DNA of 64,000 nucleotides from positions 124,001-188,000 of the forward strand of contig ATTB01000001.1 of assembly GCA_000419465.1 (NCBI GenBank), in the 5' to 3' direction. A program made the translations under genes and the position numbers. The stretch is from an alpha proteobacterium SCGC AAA028-C07. GTDB lineage: Bacteria; Pseudomonadota; Alphaproteobacteria; Pelagibacterales; Pelagibacteraceae. Positions within the stretch are counted from its first letter, which is position 1; every line of letters starts with the position of its first letter. The notes beneath the pieces were generated by a model. The model saw nothing but the letters and a program-made list of their open reading frames with translations, was not told the origin of the DNA and made no database searches. Below are positions 17,653 through 26,346 of this stretch, one piece after another.

Positions 17653-19124
17653 AGAATCTTAGGAACAATTCTATCTAAAATTTTAGCAGAGGATAAAACA
17701 CCTGGAATACCAGCACCCGGATGTGTTCCTGCGCCAACAAAGAATAAGCCTTCATATATTTCAGACCTGTTGTGAAATCTAAAGTAAGCAGACTGTGAGA
17801 ATAGTGGTTGTATTGAAAATCCTGATCCGTGAAGTGTTCTAAGTTCTTTCTCAAAGTAGTCAGGCGTGACGTAAAAATCATTTTCTATATATTCTTCAAT
17901 ATTAGGCAATAAAGTTGAGCTTAATTTTTTTTTTATTATTTTTTTAAATCTCTCTGCTTCTTCATTCCATTTTATTTTAGATAAGTTATTTGGAACTGGC
18001 ACCAATACATAAAAACAATCTTTATCTTTTGGAGCCATAGTAGGATCTGTTGCTGTTGGTCTATGTAGATAATAACTTATATCGTCAGTTAATACTTTTT
18101 CTTCAAAAATTTTATTTAATAAATCTTTATACGAATCTCCAAAATAAATTGTGTGATGCTCAACATCATTATATTTCTTTTTGGATCCAAAATAGTAAAC
18201 AAATAATCCCATTGAATAATTCATTCTTTTTGTTTTTTTTTCAAATAAAAATGTATTTTGTTTTTCATCTAATAAATATTTATAAACAAATGGAGGATCT
18301 GCATTACAAACAACGATTTCTGCATTAATTGTTTTATTGCTTTTAGTTATAACTCCAGAAATCTTTTTTTTGTCTGTTATTATTTTGATTACCTCATCAT
18401 TTTTAATAATTTTAACTCCAATTTCGTTCATTAGTTTTTCTAGTCCAGTAATAATTTTTCCTGTGCCACCCAAAGCATAATGAACTCCCCATTTTTTTTC
18501 TAAAAATATAATTAATGCATAAATTGAAGTTGTTGAAAACGGGTTTCCACCAACTAAAAGAGGATGGACACTAAAAATTTTTCTTAACTTTTCGTTTTTT
18601 AAAAATTTAGATACAAATTTATAGACAGAAAGATAACTCTTAAGCATTAACAAAGCAGGTATTTGTTTTAACATGAAAAAAAAATTAGAGAATGGTTTGT
18701 CTGCTAACTCTAAATAGCCTTTATTAAATATTTTCTCTGAAAATTTTAGCAATTTCTCAAATCCAATAATATCTTTAGAATCAATTTTTGATATTTCTGA
18801 TAAATTTGTTTTATGATTATCAGTGTAATTAAATTTGGATAAATCACTGAATATAAATTGGTACCAAGTTTTCAATGGTACAATTTTTACATAATCATTA
18901 ATATTTTTTTTAAAAAGTAAAAATAGTTCTTCAATAAGATATGGGGCCGTTATTACGGTAGGACCAGCGTCAAATGTATATCCATTTTTATAGAATGTTC
19001 TTGCTCTTCCCCCTAAATCAGAATTTTTTTCGATCAAAGTGACATCATAATTCATGGCTCTCAATCTAATTGCTGACGCAATTCCCCCAAAACCGGAACC
19101 TATAATTATTGCCTTTTTGTTCAT
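17649..19124 (-). CDS. crtI: Phytoene desaturase (phytoene to lycopene)
   Basis: The 491-residue FAD enzyme introduces the double bonds that turn phytoene into lycopene. It opens with AIIIGSGFGGIASAIRL and IEKNSDLGGRA for FAD binding and closes with the CrtI signature FFVGAGTHPGAGIPGVLSSAK. Length and motifs are typical. It is the first gene of the retinal operon and is read away from proteorhodopsin, with 153 bases between the two starts. A good minus-strand -10 box (TATAAT) lies about 40 bases ahead of the ATG. Confidence 0.96.
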   Translation of the reverse strand: MNKKAIIIGSGFGGIASAIRLRAMNYDVTLIEKNSDLGGRARTFYKNGYTFDAGPTVITAPYLIEELFLLFKKNINDYVKIVPLKTWYQFIFSDLSKFNYTDNHKTNLSEISKIDSKDIIGFEKLLKFSEKIFNKGYLELADKPFSNFFFMLKQIPALLMLKSYLSVYKFVSKFLKNEKLRKIFSVHPLLVGGNPFSTTSIYALIIFLEKKWGVHYALGGTGKIITGLEKLMNEIGVKIIKNDEVIKIITDKKKISGVITKSNKTINAEIVVCNADPPFVYKYLLDEKQNTFLFEKKTKRMNYSMGLFVYYFGSKKKYNDVEHHTIYFGDSYKDLLNKIFEEKVLTDDISYYLHRPTATDPTMAPKDKDCFYVLVPVPNNLSKIKWNEEAERFKKIIKKKLSSTLLPNIEEYIENDFYVTPDYFEKELRTLHGSGFSIQPLFSQSAYFRFHNRSEIYEGLFFVGAGTHPGAGIPGVLSSAKILDRIVPKIL

Positions 19125-19162
19125 TGACTTAATTATTCATTAATATTTCTATTTTAACGCTA

Positions 19163-19168
19163 ATTATA
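19163..19168 (-). promoter_or_regulatory. Candidate -10 box for the crtI-crtB-crtY-blh operon
   Basis: The minus strand reads TATAAT exactly here, 38 bases from the crtI ATG, in the divergent gap between crtI and proteorhodopsin. No good -35 element stands at the expected distance, so the promoter is either weak or activator-dependent. On the plus strand the same gap has TTGAAA at 19182-19187 as a possible -35 for proteorhodopsin, but without a clear -10. AT-rich DNA produces such boxes by chance. Confidence 0.35.
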
Positions 19169-19277
19169 ACTGTAAAAACGTTTGAAAATCATTGATTTAA
19201 TTAAATTTAATTTTCTTTTAAAAAATACCAAATTACTTTAGTTTTAGCCCCACTTAAATAAACAAACAGGGGATTTA

Positions 19278-19979
19278 ATGAAAACAACTCTTCTACAATC
19301 TAGTGATATTACTGGAATTACATTCTGGTTAATATCAATGGCCTTGTTAGCTAGTACGTTTTTCTTTTTCATAGAAAGAAATTCAGTAAAAGCTTCTTGG
19401 AGAACGTCAATGACTTTATCAGGTCTAGTTACAGGTATTGCATTTGTGCATTACATGTACATGAGAGAAGTCTGGGTAAGCACAGGTACATCACCAACAG
19501 TATTTAGATATATTGATTGGTTATTAACAGTTCCTTTATTAATGATTGAATTTTACTTTATTCTTTCAGCTGTAAAAAAAGTCTCTTCAGGAATTTTTTG
19601 GAGATTATTTTTAGGAACATTAGTTATGTTAGTAGGCGGATATCTTGGCGAAGCTGGATATATGAATATTAACGCTGGTTTCATTATTGGTATGGCCGGA
19701 TGGATTTTCATTTTATATGAAATTTTCTCTGGTGAAGCTGGTAGAGAAGCAGCAAGACTATCAGGTGCCGCAAAAAATTGTTTTGAATTCTGCAAATGGA
19801 TTGTAACAATCGGTTGGTCTGTATACCCATTAGGATATCTTTTTGGATATATGACAGGTTCTGCAAATGAGGTTACTTTAAACCTTGTTTACAACTTGGC
19901 AGACTTTATTAATAAAATATTATTTGGTTTAGTTATTTACAAAACTGCAGCAAGCTTAACGCCTGCTGGAAGTAAGTAA
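19278..19979 (+). CDS. Proteorhodopsin, light-driven proton pump (green-tuned type)
   Basis: The 233-residue seven-helix protein matches marine proteorhodopsin. His58, proton acceptor Asp80 (RYIDWLLTVP), donor Glu91 and retinal-binding Lys213 (NLADFINK) keep the spacing of His75, Asp97, Glu108 and Lys231 of the first described pump. The tuning site equivalent to residue 105 is Leu88, which means green absorption. There is no cleavable signal peptide; helix A begins about residue 13. A strong AGGGGA ribosome site precedes the ATG by 5 bases, and an intrinsic terminator follows. It pumps protons out in light, using retinal from the adjacent crt-blh operon. Confidence 0.98.
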   Translation: MKTTLLQSSDITGITFWLISMALLASTFFFFIERNSVKASWRTSMTLSGLVTGIAFVHYMYMREVWVSTGTSPTVFRYIDWLLTVPLLMIEFYFILSAVKKVSSGIFWRLFLGTLVMLVGGYLGEAGYMNINAGFIIGMAGWIFILYEIFSGEAGREAARLSGAAKNCFEFCKWIVTIGWSVYPLGYLFGYMTGSANEVTLNLVYNLADFINKILFGLVIYKTAASLTPAGSK

Positions 19980-19989
19980 TAATAATTAA

Positions 19990-20991
19990 CTAATTTTTAA
20001 AAAGGCCCTCAAGATTTTCTTGGGGGCCTTTTTTATTTAGGATAATAAAATTCTTATTTAAAAGCAAATTGCTATCTTTATAAGTAATCCCATTTTTAAA
20101 ATCTTTTTTTAGGAAATAAGCACCATCAAGATCTAAAAAATTACAATACTTTGCAAGTGATAGGGCAGGAATAATTGATAACGACGAACTGACCATACAT
20201 CCTAATAAAATTTTTTTATTTTTTCCTTTTAAAAATTTAATAATTTTAAGACTTTTACTTAAGCCACCAAATTTATCTAATTTTAGGTTTATTACCTGGT
20301 AATACTTTAAAATTTTATTTTTATTTTTAATATGAAAAGACTCATCGGCGCAAAATAATATTTTTGTTTTAATATTTGCAAGTTTATAGTCTAACCCATA
20401 TTTAAATGGTTGTTCTATGATAATTACATTTAATTTTTCTAAATCTTTAATAATTTTTTTTAATAGTGTAAAATTCAACCCTTCGTTAGCATCAATTATT
20501 ATCTTTGATTTAGGACATTTTTTATTTATAAATTTAATCGTCTTTAAAATGTTATTTTTATTAACTTTTACTTTAATAAAATTAACATTTTTAAATTTAT
20601 GAATTATTTTCTCAAGCTTTTCTTGGCCAAATATAGGAATGGTAATTGAAGTTTGGTATTTTTTAATTAAATAATTTTTTTCATTTTTTTTAATGTTAAG
20701 GTGTTTAAAAGCTAATTCTAGAGCTGTTCTTAAGGATAAATATTTAATTTCTTGAAGTCTATTTTGTCTAATTAGTCTTGTGATCTCATATTCATTGTTT
20801 TTTAAATATAAAAATATTTTTTCTTGAGTTTCTCCATATCTTTTGTAAGGAACGCATTCTGCAAAACCGCTTCTATCGTTTTCTCTAAGCTTTATTATTA
20901 TCGTTTTTATGAATTTTTTGTTTTCTCTTGATATTCTAAAAGAATCTTTTAAAAAAAATTTTTTTTTAACAAATTGTAATTTTAAAAACAT
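19990..20991 (-). CDS. Dipeptide epimerase (L-Ala-D/L-Glu epimerase type), enolase superfamily
   Basis: The 333-residue protein has the muconate-lactonising subgroup layout: an N-terminal capping domain (GFAECVPYKRYGET) and a barrel with the KVKVNK lysine motif, then IIDANEG, IIEQPF and CADESF for the Mg ligands, and NLKLDKFGG with the second catalytic lysine. This is the pattern of dipeptide epimerases used in murein peptide recycling, though other substrates are possible. It lies between proteorhodopsin and the ferredoxin gene on the opposite strand. The last 13 codons coincide with the proteorhodopsin terminator hairpin. Confidence 0.82.
   Translation of the reverse strand: MFLKLQFVKKKFFLKDSFRISRENKKFIKTIIIKLRENDRSGFAECVPYKRYGETQEKIFLYLKNNEYEITRLIRQNRLQEIKYLSLRTALELAFKHLNIKKNEKNYLIKKYQTSITIPIFGQEKLEKIIHKFKNVNFIKVKVNKNNILKTIKFINKKCPKSKIIIDANEGLNFTLLKKIIKDLEKLNVIIIEQPFKYGLDYKLANIKTKILFCADESFHIKNKNKILKYYQVINLKLDKFGGLSKSLKIIKFLKGKNKKILLGCMVSSSLSIIPALSLAKYCNFLDLDGAYFLKKDFKNGITYKDSNLLLNKNFIILNKKGPQENLEGLFKN
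20001..20034 (+). terminator. Intrinsic terminator of proteorhodopsin, inside the epimerase 3' end
   Basis: GGCCCTCAAG at 20004-20013 pairs with CTTGGGGGCC at 20019-20028 around a 5-base loop. That is ten base pairs with one G-U, extended by an A-tract on the left and a run of six T on the right. It starts about 20 bases after the proteorhodopsin stop. It overlaps codons for the last residues (GPQENLEGLF) of the convergent epimerase gene, so the same DNA is both coding and terminator. Confidence 0.9.
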
Positions 20992-21027
20992 AAATTCACT
21001 GTTATATGATCTAAGGTTTTTAATTTA

Positions 21028-21348
21028 ATGCCAAAAATTACTTATATAGAACATAACGGAAAAGAACATCAAATAGAAATGCCAGTTGGTTATTCAATAA
21101 TGGAAGGGGCCATAAAACATTCTGTTCCAGGTATTGATGCTGATTGTGGTGGTTCTTGCGCTTGTGCAACTTGTCATGTTTATGTTGATGAAAATTTTTT
21201 AAATAAAATTCCAAAGGCCCAAGAGTCAGAGCAAGATATGATTGATTTTGTTCAAGACGCAGACAAGTCGAGTAGACTAAGTTGCCAGATTATTATTACA
21301 AATGATCTTGATGGTATAGTAGTCAGAATGCCAAAAAAACAAAGTTAA
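21028..21348 (+). CDS. 2Fe-2S ferredoxin, adrenodoxin type
   Basis: The 106-residue protein has the four cluster ligands of vertebrate/ISC-type ferredoxins at Cys40, Cys46, Cys49 and Cys86 (C-x5-C-x2-C-x36-C), with an extra Cys44. The motif ADCGGSCACATCHVYV is characteristic. It carries single electrons at low potential, for example to Fe-S assembly or oxygenases. The ferredoxin-NADP reductase gene starts 1 base after its stop, so both are made together and probably form one electron chain. Confidence 0.93.
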   Translation: MPKITYIEHNGKEHQIEMPVGYSIMEGAIKHSVPGIDADCGGSCACATCHVYVDENFLNKIPKAQESEQDMIDFVQDADKSSRLSCQIIITNDLDGIVVRMPKKQS

Positions 21349-21349
21349 T

Positions 21350-22369
21350 ATGACAATTAAAACCGACGCTGTAATCATTGGAGCAGGACCTGTTGGATTG
21401 TTTTCTGTTTTTGAACTTGGTATTTTAGGTCTTAACGCTCATGTTATTGATAATTTAGATAAAATAGGGGGACAATGTATTGAGCTTTATCCTGACAAAC
21501 CCATTTATGATATTCCAGGAGTTCCAGATTGCACAGGAGAAGATCTAATAAAAAATTTATCTGTACAAATAAAACCCTTTAAACCAGAGTTTCATCTTAA
21601 CCAAAGAGTTAATGAATTAAAAAAAAATAATAAATTATGGCAGGTTATTACCAGCGATAATAAAATTTTTGAAACACCTAATATTATTATAGCTGGTGGA
21701 GTTGGGTCTTTCGAGCCTAGGAAAGTAGATATTAAAAATGCTGAAAAATTTGAAGGAAAAGGTTTTTACTATTCCGTTAAAGACAAATCTAAATTTAAAG
21801 ATCAAATAGTTGCTGTATTTGGAGGAGGAGATTCAGCTCTAGATTGGACTTTAGAGTTATCAAATATCGCAAAAAAAGTTTATTTAGTTCATAGAAGAGA
21901 TGACTTTAAGGGAGCGCCACATACATTAAATAAGATTAAAGAAATTGCTAAATCAGGAAAAGTTGAAATTAAAACTTTTTATCAACTCAAAGGAATTAAT
22001 GGAGATACAAAATTAGAAAATATTGAAATACAAAAAAATAATGAAGCAATGGAAATTTTAAAAATAGACTCAGTAATTGCTTTTTTTGGACTTAAGATGG
22101 AACTTGGTCCAATTGCAAATTGGGGATTAAACTTAGAAGAGAAATCTATTTTAGTTAATACAAAAAATTTTCAAACCAATGAGGATGGTATCTTTGCTAT
22201 TGGAGATATTTGTACTTACCCTGGAAAGCTTAAGTTAATTCTATCTGGATTTCATGAGGGGGCTTTAGCAGCCAGGGAATGCTTTGCTAGAGCAAGACCA
22301 AATGAGAATTTTGTTTTTCAATATACAACGTCATCTACTCAAATACATAAACGCTTAGGAATTAAATAG
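21350..22369 (+). CDS. Ferredoxin-NADP+ reductase, thioredoxin-reductase-like type
   Basis: The 339-residue flavoprotein has an FAD fold (AVIIGAGPVGLFSVFELG), KIGGQCIELYPDKPIYDIPG, an NADP fold (AVFGGGDSALDWTLEL) and a C-terminal FAIGDICTYPGKLKLILSGFHEGA segment. It lacks the CxxC redox pair of thioredoxin reductase, which places it with the TrxR-like ferredoxin-NADP reductases of Bacillus, green sulfur bacteria and alphaproteobacteria. It should move electrons between NADPH and the ferredoxin encoded directly before it. Confidence 0.93.
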   Translation: MTIKTDAVIIGAGPVGLFSVFELGILGLNAHVIDNLDKIGGQCIELYPDKPIYDIPGVPDCTGEDLIKNLSVQIKPFKPEFHLNQRVNELKKNNKLWQVITSDNKIFETPNIIIAGGVGSFEPRKVDIKNAEKFEGKGFYYSVKDKSKFKDQIVAVFGGGDSALDWTLELSNIAKKVYLVHRRDDFKGAPHTLNKIKEIAKSGKVEIKTFYQLKGINGDTKLENIEIQKNNEAMEILKIDSVIAFFGLKMELGPIANWGLNLEEKSILVNTKNFQTNEDGIFAIGDICTYPGKLKLILSGFHEGALAARECFARARPNENFVFQYTTSSTQIHKRLGIK

Positions 22370-22376
22370 TTTTTGT

Positions 22377-23207
22377 TTAAGAAGAGTTTTTTTCGTAAAG
22401 AAAAAAAAGAGTGAAGATAATTAATGCATTAGCTGCAGCCACTGGCAACAAAAGTAATAAAAAAGTGTTTTTAAAAAAATAAAATATTAAAGTTGAATAT
22501 ATTAAGAATAATATAGACAATCTAATAGTAACCTCTTTTCTAAAGGTTGAGATGATCAGCAGAGAGTGTCTAATAAGTTTTAAAAAACTCATTTTAGTAG
22601 GACCATGATATCTAACTCCTCTTATTGAGGGTATATCTGTTTTGTTTTTTATAAATTTAGCAACAGTTCCAGAAAAACTTATAAAAAGATTTTTATTAGA
22701 AACTATTAAATTTAAATCTTGCTTAGGAATGCACATAAAATTTCCAAATTTTATTGAATAACCAGTAAGAGCTAGAGTTAGAATTTTATGCAAATGATAA
22801 GATAATTTAAAAAATGTACTTTCAGAACGTTTAATACGATTTGCAGTAATAGTTGCAGAAGGAATTTCAATAGATTTTAATATTAATTCTTTTACTTCTT
22901 CTGGTCTATCTTCACCATCTCCATCCATAACAATTAGATAATCAAAATCGTTTTTTTTACTTAAATAATTAATTCCATTGGCAATACTTTTACCATGACC
23001 AACATTTTTTGAATTTTTAATTATTTCTATGTCCGTAAATGAATGAAACTCTATTTTTTTATCCAATAATTCCGTCGAACAATCATCAATTATTAAAATC
23101 TTTAAATGACCAAGATTATCAATTTTTAAATCATGTAAGTTGCTTAGAAGGTTAAAAAGAGATGCCCAATCATTAAAAACTGGAATTAAAATTTTATAAG
23201 TTTTCAT
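22377..23207 (-). CDS. Family 2 glycosyltransferase, membrane-anchored (polyprenyl-phosphate sugar transferase type)
   Basis: The 276-residue protein has a GT-A domain: ILIPVFNDW at the N-terminus, IIDDCS near residue 40, and YLIVMDGDGEDRPEEV near residue 90 with the metal-binding DxD. Two hydrophobic segments close the chain (about 229-272), as in GtrB or dolichol-phosphate mannosyl transferases. It probably transfers a sugar from a nucleotide donor to a lipid carrier, which the neighbouring multi-pass transferase (4 bases upstream) could then use. Sugar and acceptor are unknown. Confidence 0.85.
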   Translation of the reverse strand: MKTYKILIPVFNDWASLFNLLSNLHDLKIDNLGHLKILIIDDCSTELLDKKIEFHSFTDIEIIKNSKNVGHGKSIANGINYLSKKNDFDYLIVMDGDGEDRPEEVKELILKSIEIPSATITANRIKRSESTFFKLSYHLHKILTLALTGYSIKFGNFMCIPKQDLNLIVSNKNLFISFSGTVAKFIKNKTDIPSIRGVRYHGPTKMSFLKLIRHSLLIISTFRKEVTIRLSILFLIYSTLIFYFFKNTFLLLLLPVAAANALIIFTLFFLYEKNSS

Positions 23208-23211
23208 TTAT

Positions 23212-24621
23212 TTAGAAAATAAAACATACATCATGATTGTCTATTTTTTTATATACAATATTTTTAACATTTATATTTTTTCGATTACATAAACTTGGAC
23301 CAATATCCTTCGCGACAATAACTGCTGGCTTTTTATAAAAATTATTATTCTCTTCCAAAAAGACTTTTGGTCTATTACTTAAGTGGTAAGATAAATTTCC
23401 AGCATACCATTCTGAAAACCCAACATTAGATATTTCGTCTTTAGAAATAGTTTTCCATTCTTTTTCAATTTGTAATGCTATTTTTTTTCCTTCATAACCG
23501 GTTCTTGAGTCATTATATATTGATCTTAAGGAATATAATGTTGGCGATATGATTAAGAATATTATTAATAAAATATTAAAACTTTTTAATTTTTTTAAAT
23601 TAATACTATCTTGATATAAAAATATAAAAAAAACTCCAATCAAAGAATAAAATGGAATCATCCACATTGTTCTTATTCTAGAGCCCGTAACCATTGAGGT
23701 TATTAAAATTAAAAAGAAAGGAAGTAAAAAAGAAAATAATAAAAAAATAAATTTTTGACTATCAAAAGGTAGTTTAATTTTTATTTTTTTTATTAGTAAA
23801 TAAATTAATAAAAGAAATGGCAATAAGATTGAAATTTGATTTATTAAGAATTTAAAAGGATTTAACAAATGATTGTAAATATTAAATTCATTTAACCCTC
23901 CACGTTTAAGAGCGTAATAAATAGTAGTAAAATCATTTTGGAGTAACCACTGAAAATGAGGACCTGTAATTAAGAAAAAAATTAGTACCGTATATAAAAA
24001 ATTAAAATTAATTTTTTTTCTAATAAAAAAAATATAAATTAAATAAAAAAATAGAGATATTAATAAATATACAAAGATATACTTTGTTAAAAAACCAAGA
24101 GCAGAAAAAGTGCCTAAGAAAATCCAGTCTGCAATTTTATTATTTTTTATAGATTTAAGAAAAAAATATATCGTCCCAATCCACAAGGGTATTTGACAAA
24201 TATTTACGTTAAATTGAGGCGTCTCAAATGTGTAAAAAGCAATACCTTCTATTGTTAGAACAGATAAAAGAATTTGAGACTTTTTTTTTAAAAAAAATGA
24301 AGACAGTTTCCATAAAAATACAAAAGAAATGACAATAAATATTTGGCTTAATAAATAATAAACCCAATCTTTGTTCCCAAAAATTTTAAAAAGCAAACCT
24401 GGAATCCATGCGCTTAAAGGCGGATGTTTATTGTAACCTAAGTCAAAATCTTGTCCCCATGCCAACGCTTCAATTACATCTAAAGGTAAATTTTTATTAG
24501 AAAAATACGGTACGAGGGTCCAAATAATTAAATGATAAAGACATAATAGATAAAAAATTTTTTTTTCTTTACCAGGTTGTATCATTAGTGATGATTTAAT
24601 TGATTCAATGCAACTTGACAC
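23212..24621 (-). CDS. ArnT/PMT-like multi-pass membrane glycosyltransferase
   Basis: The 469-residue protein has about eleven membrane segments and an acidic motif followed by KHPPLSAWI near residue 63, as in ArnT-like glycosyltransferases that take sugars from polyprenyl phosphate. A soluble C-terminal part (about 365-469) is likely periplasmic. The longest frame starts at a GTG (24621); an ATG at 24585, giving 457 residues, is an equally good start and neither has a ribosome site. It pairs with the following GT2 gene and probably decorates lipid A or another envelope glycan. Confidence 0.82.
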   Translation of the reverse strand: MSSCIESIKSSLMIQPGKEKKIFYLLCLYHLIIWTLVPYFSNKNLPLDVIEALAWGQDFDLGYNKHPPLSAWIPGLLFKIFGNKDWVYYLLSQIFIVISFVFLWKLSSFFLKKKSQILLSVLTIEGIAFYTFETPQFNVNICQIPLWIGTIYFFLKSIKNNKIADWIFLGTFSALGFLTKYIFVYLLISLFFYLIYIFFIRKKINFNFLYTVLIFFLITGPHFQWLLQNDFTTIYYALKRGGLNEFNIYNHLLNPFKFLINQISILLPFLLLIYLLIKKIKIKLPFDSQKFIFLLFSFLLPFFLILITSMVTGSRIRTMWMIPFYSLIGVFFIFLYQDSINLKKLKSFNILLIIFLIISPTLYSLRSIYNDSRTGYEGKKIALQIEKEWKTISKDEISNVGFSEWYAGNLSYHLSNRPKVFLEENNNFYKKPAVIVAKDIGPSLCNRKNINVKNIVYKKIDNHDVCFIF

Positions 24622-24653
24622 TATAAAAAAGGCACTTATATTCCCCCATCCTA

Positions 24654-25070
24654 ATGGCTACAAAGTTACCAAAAAATTACACACCTAGCGCTAAAGAAAA
24701 ATACATGTGCGCAAAACACAAAGAGTATTTCAGAAGAGTTTTGGAAGAATGGAAGAAAGAATTAGCTCTTCAAAATGATAAAATACTTTTTAATGAATTG
24801 GATGATAACGATACTTCCGCTGATGTTGTTGACCAAGCAACTTCGCAAACAGGTAAAGCTATCGAGATGAGAACAGTAAATCGAAATAAAAAACTTATTT
24901 CTAAAATAGATAAAGCTGTTAAAAAAATTAAAGAGGATACTTATGGTTACTGTGAAGAGACAGGTGAAGAAATAGGTTTAAAGAGATTAATAGCAAGACC
25001 GATCGCAACTTTGACTGTCGAAGCTCAAGAACGACACGAGAGAGAAGAAAAAATATTCGCGGACAGTTAA
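24654..25070 (+). CDS. dksA: RNA polymerase-binding transcription factor DksA, zinc-less form
   Basis: The 138-residue protein binds the secondary channel of RNA polymerase and works with ppGpp. The coiled-coil tip motif is present as DVVDQA (57-62). In the C-terminal globular part only one of the four zinc cysteines remains, Cys100 in YGYCEETGEEIG; the second knuckle reads ATLTVEAQERHE. Alphaproteobacterial DksA proteins often look like this, so it should fold without zinc. It ends on a TTAA shared with the convergent GST gene. Confidence 0.94.
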   Translation: MATKLPKNYTPSAKEKYMCAKHKEYFRRVLEEWKKELALQNDKILFNELDDNDTSADVVDQATSQTGKAIEMRTVNRNKKLISKIDKAVKKIKEDTYGYCEETGEEIGLKRLIARPIATLTVEAQERHEREEKIFADS

Positions 25071-25693
25071 GAAACTAGAGGAATCTTTTCTCCTAAATTT
25101 TCAGGATCATAACCTTTTATAACGGCAGGCCTTTTAGAAATTTCTTCGTACCATCTTGATAAATTCTTATATTTTTTAATTCCAATCTCATGCCATTCAT
25201 GACGACATAACCATGGGAAAGTTGCTATATCAGCAATTGTATATTCGTCACATGCTAAATATTTATTTTTGCTAAGCTGCACATCTAAATATTCATAAAT
25301 TTTCTTTGCAAGTTCTAAAAATCTATTTTCAGCATACTCGCTTTTACCTTTGTTAAATTTATAAAAATAATGAAGTTGACCCAACATAGGGCCAACAAAA
25401 CTTATTTGAACCATTAACCATTCATTAATATTTTTCTCATATTTTTGAGGGTAAAATTTAAAATTATTTTTTTTAGCTAGAAAAATTAATATAGCACCAG
25501 ATTCAAAAACAGTTTCTTGATCGTCAATTATAACTGGAATTTTATTTAAAGGACTTATTTTTAAAAATTTTTCTGCGAATTGTTCGTTTTTAGTAATATC
25601 AATTCTAGTTAATTTATATTTTAACTCTAGTTCCTCTAATAGAATAGAAATTTTTCTACCATTAGGTGTTGGGTAATAAAACAACTCAATCAT
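25067..25693 (-). CDS. Glutathione S-transferase-like protein (YfcG/Ure2 type)
   Basis: The 208-residue protein has a thioredoxin-like N-terminal domain (MIELFYYPTPNGRKISILLEE, then SPLNKIPVI and FESGAILIFLA for glutathione contact) and an all-helical C-terminal domain with DEYTIADIATFPW and a final RPAVIKGY. The TPNG motif points to the YfcG/YghU disulfide-bond oxidoreductase branch of GSTs. It is a single gene, convergent with dksA and divergent from the next thioredoxin-fold gene (41 bases apart). Confidence 0.9.
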   Translation of the reverse strand: MIELFYYPTPNGRKISILLEELELKYKLTRIDITKNEQFAEKFLKISPLNKIPVIIDDQETVFESGAILIFLAKKNNFKFYPQKYEKNINEWLMVQISFVGPMLGQLHYFYKFNKGKSEYAENRFLELAKKIYEYLDVQLSKNKYLACDEYTIADIATFPWLCRHEWHEIGIKKYKNLSRWYEEISKRPAVIKGYDPENLGEKIPLVS

Positions 25694-25734
25694 ATAAGCT
25701 ATTTGTTTTATTTAAATAGTTTATATAAGTACAT

Positions 25735-26334
25735 ATGAAAAAAATTTTCTATTTTTATAGTGTTGCATCTCCATTTGCTTATCTTGGAAACAAAAGATTA
25801 ATAGAAATTTCAAAGAAATATTCAGCGGAAATTATTGAAAAACCAATTGATTTAGTTGGAAAAGTTTTTGTCGCAACAGGAGGAGTTCCTGTGCCACAGA
25901 GACATATTTCAAGACAAAACTATAGACTATTAGAGTTAAAAAGATGGGGAGAGTTTTTGAATATAAAAATTAATCAAAAACCAAAATTTTTTCCACCCAA
26001 AGATCCTCACACGCCAGCACTGTTCTGTTTAGCAAGTATTGATATGGGAATTAAAATGGAATTTGGTTTTAAAGTTTTAGAACAATTGTGGGCACAAGAA
26101 AATGACATTTCGAATTTAGAAACACTAAAATTAATAGCAAATGAGTTAAAAATTAATTTTGAAGATTTAAATAAATTGGCAATGTCAGATAAAATTAAAA
26201 AAATTTACGAAGCTAACACCCAAGAAGCTATCGTTATGAACATCTTTGGAGTTCCAACCTATATTTATAATAATGAAATGTTCTGGGGTCAGGATAGACT
26301 AGAGTTATTAGAGCATTCTTTAAAAAAAAATTAA
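25735..26334 (+). CDS. 2-hydroxychromene-2-carboxylate isomerase family protein (DsbA/kappa-GST fold)
   Basis: The 199-residue protein starts FYFYSVASPFAYLGNKRL, with the serine that replaces the DsbA CxxC cysteine in this family, and contains the GVPTYIYNNEMFWGQDRLELL C-terminal signature. HCCA isomerases use glutathione to isomerise aromatic ring-fission products, but members in organisms without naphthalene catabolism probably act in general detoxification. The next gene, a kinase, starts after 12 bases, so they are likely co-transcribed. Confidence 0.88.
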   Translation: MKKIFYFYSVASPFAYLGNKRLIEISKKYSAEIIEKPIDLVGKVFVATGGVPVPQRHISRQNYRLLELKRWGEFLNIKINQKPKFFPPKDPHTPALFCLASIDMGIKMEFGFKVLEQLWAQENDISNLETLKLIANELKINFEDLNKLAMSDKIKKIYEANTQEAIVMNIFGVPTYIYNNEMFWGQDRLELLEHSLKKN

Positions 26335-26346
26335 AATTCTTTTTTG

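Noticed and set aside
19248..19272. CCCC at 19248-19251 could pair with the GGGG ribosome site of proteorhodopsin as a thermosensor-like switch
   Set aside because: Only four base pairs with a 17-base loop and no extension on either side; too weak to claim.
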